From Symsagittifera roscoffensis (lineage: Eukaryota; Xenacoelomorpha; Acoela; Convolutidae), in assembly GCF_963678635.1 (NCBI RefSeq), contig NC_087067.1, positions 26,605,547 to 26,669,546 on the forward strand: 64,000 nt of DNA, written 5' to 3'. Of this stretch, positions 58,625 through 64,000 are shown in pieces (the first letter of the stretch is position 1; each line of letters begins with the position of its first letter). Below the pieces are notes generated by a model. The model was not told the origin of the DNA, made no database searches, and saw nothing but the letters and a program-made list of their open reading frames with translations. The translations under genes were made by a program, and so were the position numbers.

Positions 58625-60341
58625 GAGTAGTGCTTGGATACTTCTGACATTCTTTACCGCTCATATTTGTGCATCTTGTTAACCGAAATGAAGAGAGGCT
58701 ATTCCTTCACTCTTGATTAGTCTACAACGTGAAAAATTCACACCAGTTTTTCTCAGTACTGAAAAAAACTCAAATATCAATTGAAACCCGATCAGGAGTG
58801 CTTTTATAAAAACGATATATTATTCGTTGAATCTGCAAGTAAAAATATGAAAACAATCTTACGGCAAATCAAGATTATCACCTTGTTGTGTGAAACGCAC
58901 GCAAAGATGGGATCATTGACCATCTGTATCGTTTCAAAACAAAAGAGACCAAAACCACAAAAAAAATGTTTCTTTTCAAAACTGTAATTGTCTTTCTGAA
59001 AACGGAGAAAGAGACTAAAACTATGCCACAAAAACTAGCTAGAATAAGTTATTAGGCCAGCAGCCTTAGCTCAAACCCGAATGACAATTATTCAAGCTAA
59101 GTTGGCTTTTTCGTTCCTCCAATTGTCAAACTTTACTATTACAAATTGTGGTCAAATTGCACAATGATAAAAAAATTCTTAAGCCAACAGTTTTTGAGAA
59201 AAATTTTTTAACACAAATTCAAATCTTTTTAAGCATCATACAATACAAACAAGATCAAAAATACAAACAATACAAACAAGATCAAAAAAAGATACTGTTG
59301 TATTTGTTACGGTTGACGGGAACTTGTATATGTTACTGTTGCCCAACCAAAACTTAAACCAGAGTGTTTCAATAAACTGAAAAAAAAATTATAAAACTTT
59401 AAAAAGTGTTCAAACTTCTTTTAGGTTTAACTTTTTTCACTTTAATTGACGAGGGTGTGTCTGTAAAAATGATTTAAATGTTTTAACAAGGAGGCGAAGC
59501 GGACGTTGTCAAAAGCTACGCAATTCTATGATTTTCTGACATAAGGTAAAATTCTTTCAATTTTTTTTACTCCTCTTTCTTCTGCCGCTTCTTTTTTTTC
59601 AGTTTTATTTTGACTTTACTCACAATTAAAAACCAGGACAGCTCAATCACCAGTTTTAAAATCACAGGAAACGGAAATGTGGAATAAGATAGATGTACTA
59701 TACGAAACCGAAAAAAAAACTCTTTGCAATGATTAACTTTTTTAAGTAAAAATATACCAAATTGCAAAACTAGATGAAATATTAATATTGATGTTCCACT
59801 GGCGATTTCGATATTTGAAGACCATTTTTAAAATTGAAAGTCATTCACGTCATTTCGCACCATTTGCACTTTCCTAATTGGAAAGCGTAATTTGGCTTTC
59901 TTTTACAATAAATGCGAGACTGATGGGCATATGCTTTTCGGTCAGAGAATTTGAACGTAATTAATCAACAGATAACTGCTAGTTTCGACGTAAAATCTCC
60001 ATTCATCACTCAATTCCACGTGTAAAAACTGTGTCAAAACAAGACTAATTGAACTTAAATGCTAGTTTTGACCAATGAAAGTGCTCAAGGTCACCGATAT
60101 TGCCAACAGTTTGGAACTAACTATAACACACGAATTTGAATTGAACTTGAAAGAAAACAAAAGTCAAACCGAAAAAAAAGATCAAAACCGAGCGTGAACA
60201 TATTTTGAGACTTTACCTAAAAAAAAAACAATGGAAAATCAACGCAATCTATATACGTAATAAATCATTTAGTCTATTAAAAGTTAATCAATATTTTTAA
60301 AAAGCTCACTTGCATTATAGATTTAAATTCCACTACCAACA
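58625..60341. other. AT-rich stretch downstream of RINT1
   Basis: Short duplicated ATACAAACAAGATCAAAAA units at 59250-59290. A block around 59850-59920 resembles one in RINT1 intron 1 at 61625-61700. No gene recognised. Confidence 0.4.
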
Positions 60342-60347
60342 TTTATT
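60342..60347 (-). terminator. Candidate RINT1 polyadenylation signal AATAAA
   Basis: TTTATT on the plus strand, i.e. AATAAA in the sense of RINT1, about 130 nt downstream of its stop codon. Position and hexamer are normal for a 3'UTR; no transcript evidence is available here. Confidence 0.45.
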
Positions 60348-60475
60348 TCTTATTCAAGTTATTAATTTCTTATTATCGACAATTTGGTAAAAGTTATATC
60401 ATCAATTATAAGTTTTTTATATTCCCTGTTACCATTCAATTCCAACTTCAGTCATATATACACAAATCCAGTCCG

Positions 60476-60946
60476 TCAAATAACTTTAGACATCACTTTT
60501 AAAATCTGAGTGGCATTCGTAAGTCCATTCAGTCTATACTCATTGCATATTCTTTGAAACTCGTCATGGTCGCATTTTCCACTCTCCACTTGCTCCAAGT
60601 GATCCTTCAGCAGCAGGAAAGTTCCCTTTGAAAGTGAAAACAGCGTCACAATATCCGACAAACAAGGGAAGAAGTTCCTCGGATTTCGGGTAAACTTTCC
60701 GACTATTGGCAGCAATCCTTGTGAAATATCTGTTACAAATTGGTCGCATCCAAACTTTGAGAAGTTTGTCTTCAAAACAAGGTCAATGTAAATGATTTTG
60801 TCGACAAAACTGCACACCGATTTCCACGTGTTTCGGAATGAGTTTTCGTTTAAAGTCAAACTAAGTTGTTCAATTTCTGTGGAGAAGGGAAGCAAAATGT
60901 CGGCTGCAATTGTGGAAACATTCTTTCCAGCCTCATCTTTCTGTTC
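60476..60946 (-). CDS. RINT1: RINT1 terminal coding exon
   Basis: TTTTTAG acceptor, then EQKDEAGKNVSTIAADILLP and on to VMSKVI and TGA. Contains FFPCLSDIVTLFSLSKGTF and LLLKDHL, matching the conserved C-terminal TIP20 segment. A canonical AATAAA polyadenylation signal lies 129-134 nt past the stop at 60342-60347. Confidence 0.92.
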   Translation of the reverse strand, partial: EQKDEAGKNVSTIAADILLPFSTEIEQLSLTLNENSFRNTWKSVCSFVDKIIYIDLVLKTNFSKFGCDQFVTDISQGLLPIVGKFTRNPRNFFPCLSDIVTLFSLSKGTFLLLKDHLEQVESGKCDHDEFQRICNEYRLNGLTNATQILKVMSKVI

Positions 60947-63418
60947 CTAAAAACAGAGTCACTTGCTTTTTCTGGTAATGAACATTCGCCGAAACAGAGC
61001 AAGCTGTACGCCTAGATGAGTAATCTATAAAAGCAAATCCTTTTCTTTGTTTTTGTGCAGGTCTAAGCGAACAATTGATTGTTCTGACGACGAAAACTAA
61101 GTCTTCACGGTTTTTTATTCAAGAAAAATTAGTCGCCACAAAAACCTTTCGAACCAGGAAAATTGCTGCCTTTTTCCTGCATTGTTGCCTTTTTCTGCAT
61201 TTTGGTTTTGGTACAAAAGTACAGATTTTAAATTTATCCAAACTCAACCTCTTCAAACTCGACCTTACCTCTGATTTCTTCGGCTGGCTCTTGGTCCAAA
61301 ACTTCTGACTCCTGTAGAGCGGCACCTTCTCCTTCACCTGATTGGCCACATATCTGGCCAGAATGAGCTCACAGTCCTGCATGAAGAGGGACATGGTCTC
61401 CACCTGGTAGTCGAATGGACCCACACTGGTCTGGATACCAACTGAGTCCGATCCTGCAAAAGAAACATGCATCAAACATTGAAAGACTCTTGCACTCTTT
61501 TAGGTATTATCTTTCTGCCAAGAGCTCATCATATTTTCACCTAAATTTCCACATTTTCTCTCCGCTCTGACTGAAACTTGGGAAATCTAAAAATGAAAAT
61601 CCACTTTCGAAACTAGAAGTAGTTCATGGTTTTCGCGCCATTTCCACGTTCTTATTTGGAGAGCGCAGCTTAGCCAACTTTTAGTGAATGAAATTGAATT
61701 GAACTCAAAAAGTGCATATCTACCTAAGTGCATTCATAATAAAGCATTATTATGCATGAATGTACATCTAGTTATAAGAGCATTTTAAGACTTTTTCAAA
61801 AAACAATTCTTCAAAACTACCGACCTGTTACATCATCCATACGCGGCAATGTCAGGAGTGAGTAAGTGACGTCACTGGACCATTGCGTAAGAACTTGGAT
61901 TACGTAATGAGCCGAGTTCAAAATGCCAATGAACGATTCATTCAGAGGAATAATTTTCTCCTGGTTTTTCAACTGCATCAACCTCGTGCGAAACTCGTCC
62001 ATTAGTTCAAGCTGCAAGTGGAAAAACTGTTTTCGGTGCTCAAAACTCGGCAACTTTTTGTACCTGTTTGAAATGCAATCTAATAAAGTCAGAAATATAT
62101 TTGCAGATTTCGGAATGAACTTGAGCCTGTTATCGTCAGTTATTTCCGCTTTCCAGCAGTTTTCCCAATCCGAAAGTAGATTGTCTAATTTTTCTTTTAC
62201 CAAGTTTGACTCCATTTCCAACCACTTGGGAAAAACTTTTTCGTCCAGAAGCAAAACTTGAAGCGGAGAGTAAAAACAACAGTCGATGTTTTCGACGTCG
62301 ATGCAGTTTTCGAGTTCCCTGTCAAAGTTCAAAACTTCGTCAACATAATGCGACAACAAAGACTCGTTATAGACGACGTGTTTCAAATCCGACGTCATTT
62401 TTGTCCGAATGAAACCCAAAAGCCCCGCGACAAATTTTATCTTCATACTAACAGGTTTATTCCACATTTTATTAACAAGTGGCTGAAATTCGTCGTCCAA
62501 GTAGTCTTTGCATTCTTGTACCCATTTCAAAACCTGCGTCAAATACCATTCCGGTTTTTCGATGCTATTTGTCTTTCTGTCGCCGTAAAAATGGAAGTAA
62601 AATCTCTTTTTAAACACAATTAACAAAGCACTAATAGGAGGTAAATTCAGATCAGCTAATTCGTTATCTGTTGATATAATACTCTTATCGACTAAACCTT
62701 TTATAGCAGGTTTTTGAAGTCCCAAAAGTTGTAAAAACAACTCATTTCTCTGACCAATCAAATGCTCTCGTTCTGTTTCCTTCATCTGATTGGCCGCTAT
62801 CAATACGTTGCTCGTTCCCCAGCCTAGCTTCGACATGGTTCGAAGGAAATCTGTTTTAACCGAATCAATTAATTTACTTTCCCAGTCCTCAATTTTGGAA
62901 TACATTTTGTCAAGTAAATTCTCATTTGAATCTTCCGGTAAATTTTGGTAAAGAAGTACCGCTTCCGAGTAAAACATTATTGCTTTAGGAGTGGACTCTT
63001 GATAAGCTTCATTTATTTTTCTTAGAATAGATTTGAACTCTTCCAATGCAACCATTTGCTGTTTTTGCTTCTCCAAGTTTTGCAATTTTTCACACTTTTC
63101 TTTCAAAATGTCATAAAACTCATCCGTCTTTAACTTGCTATTCGCAATTTTACGCAATAATAATTCTCGTTTTTTCTTCAGCTCGCGGAGACGTGTCAAG
63201 TCATTTCTTGCTTCTCCAGTCAATTCTTTAAGTGAGGAAATATCCGATTTTTGACCTTCGGTTCCACTTTGGTCCAAATTTTTGAGCCGATTTGAGAAAA
63301 ATTCGAGCCAGTGTTTCGCATCGTCTTCGGAGTGGCAGTTTGAATTTAGAAACTGAATTATGTTGTCTTCTGAAAGAGAATTGACGTCGAACTCTCCATT
63401 TATGGCATCTGATGACAT
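60476..63418 (-). CDS. RINT1: RAD50-interacting protein 1 homologue (RINT1/TIP20 family)
   Basis: RINT1 is the metazoan Tip20 relative. It is a subunit of the NRZ/Dsl1 tethering complex with ZW10 and NBAS, acting in Golgi-to-ER vesicle capture and also linked to RAD50 and mitotic checkpoints (family knowledge). Three coding exons are seen: 61825-63418, 61269-61453 and 60476-60946, with GT-AG introns of 371 and 322 nt and consistent phases. The predicted protein is about 749 residues against 792 in human. Residues about 60-125 form an N-terminal Lys/Glu-rich coiled coil. Residues about 270-300 carry the family signature KRFYFHFYGDRKTN then KPEWYLTQVL. The C-terminal exon holds LFSLSKGTFLLLKDHL and stops at TGA. 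The start ATG sits 8 nt after an acceptor-like TTCAG. No disabling change was seen. Confidence 0.95.
61269..61453 (-). CDS. RINT1: RINT1 coding exon 2
   Basis: TTTTGCAG acceptor and GAG|GTAAGG donor. It completes a Gly codon and reads SDSVGIQTSVGPFDYQ, then VETMSLFMQDCELIL. This aligns with the helical region of RINT1 that follows the tryptophan-rich end of exon 1. Confidence 0.9.
61825..63418 (-). CDS. RINT1: RINT1 coding exon 1
   Basis: One long open exon of 531 codons plus one base, from ATG to a CAG|GTCGGT donor. It contains the coiled coil and most of the TIP20 domain, including the KPEWYLTQVLKW signature. Nearly the whole family domain lies in one exon without introns. Confidence 0.94.
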
Positions 63419-63426
63419 GGCAAGAC

Positions 63427-63445
63427 CTGAAGTGAAATCACTTTA
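63427..63445 (-). promoter_or_regulatory. Splice acceptor just upstream of the RINT1 start codon
   Basis: Sense sequence ends TTTCACTTCAG, followed by eight bases and ATG. This is a good acceptor with a pyrimidine tract. It implies either a 5'UTR intron or a trans-splicing site; no donor exon was identified upstream. Confidence 0.5.
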
Positions 63446-64000
63446 TTGAAGACACATTTTAAACTTGAAGCATCTCTCCACTAGGAAAAGAACCAATATA
63501 CGAGCAAATTTGCTCTTATGCAGAATCGCTACTTTGCATACAATTAAGAACTAAAAACCTTTTTCAGTAACTTTTCTCGTTTGATAATTGTTGACCCGTC
63601 CTCAAAACACAGATCGAGGTGGTCCTCGACCACAGCCACTTAAACCGCTCTCCCATTTGCCCCAAACATTGAAGTTTAATTAATTTAGTGACTGGTGACT
63701 CAGTGTCGAGAAAAAGTGGTCTGGGCCAATTTTGTTTTCAATGACAACTTATCTTCACCAGATAGTTACTGAAGTTTTTAACAGCTCGCGACACCTCTCC
63801 CACAAAATACAAATTAAATAAACTTTTTGAATTTACTAAATTGCATTAACTTAGTCGACGATCCTCCATAATTCTCAATTCAGACCCATATAAACTTACT
63901 GAAAAGGTGTTACTACCTATAACTCTAGTTTTTACTGAAAAGTATTTCTTATTAAAAGAGTTATTTTCGATAGTTATTTCAGCGGTAAACAAGATCAATT
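63446..64000. other. Sequence upstream of RINT1
   Basis: Expected to hold the RINT1 promoter or 5'UTR exon. No clear TATA box or donor site could be supported. ATACGAGCAAATTTGCTCTT at about 63499 matches the end motif of the dispersed repeat family. Confidence 0.4.

Overview
Eukaryotic, almost certainly metazoan, AT-rich and transposon-rich nuclear DNA. Two interrupted host genes are recognisable, both on the minus strand: CFAP45 (20324-30875), an axonemal microtubule inner protein, and RINT1 (60476-63418), a TIP20-family tethering protein. Canonical GT-AG introns, a motile-cilium gene and BEL/Pao plus Ty3/Gypsy retrotransposons fit an invertebrate animal. The species cannot be named from the sequence alone.

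Layout. 1-20 kb is gene-poor and made of short degenerate repeats: a GTCGAAACATACC-type tandem repeat at 590-960, a CTGT/CT microsatellite at 7160, an exact-start tandem duplication at 8515-9152, a decayed fragment that looks like a Polinton/Maverick-type capsid gene at 9397-10040, long repeats at 11.4-14.6 kb and a GCGGATTCCGC minisatellite at 17.0-17.35 kb. CFAP45 follows. Eight complete coding exons and the first bases of a ninth are visible. A 200-N gap (20890-21089) cuts the gene and hides roughly 170-180 codons. Its introns hold a TIR element carrying a poly-G minisatellite, a CCAAT-rich minisatellite and a dispersed repeat.

32856-41900 is a complete but dead BEL/Pao element: 399-bp LTRs with about seven differences, an ATTCA target duplication, PBS, PPT, several frameshifts and nonsense codons. 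It sits in a tRNA-derived SINE-like repeat. 44970-54714 is a roughly 1-kb hAT-like, foldback-rich element split by an 8.7-kb Ty3/Gypsy element (45176-53880). The Gypsy element has very long LTRs, keeps gag, protease and integrase-like sequence, has no reverse transcriptase or RNase H, and has lost integrase catalytic and zinc-binding residues within an open 973-codon frame. 54863-56444 is a three-unit, about 530-bp tandem array of related repeat material. 57763-58624 is a second TIR-bounded element. RINT1 closes the window.

The two host genes are not functionally linked. Both have a splice-acceptor-like site 8-12 nt upstream of the start codon, which means either 5'UTR introns or spliced-leader trans-splicing. 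The best leads are the RT-less Gypsy element, its nuclear-receptor-like half-site array, the nested insertions, the tRNA-like segment inside the BEL LTR, the capsid-gene remnant and the missing CFAP45 exons.
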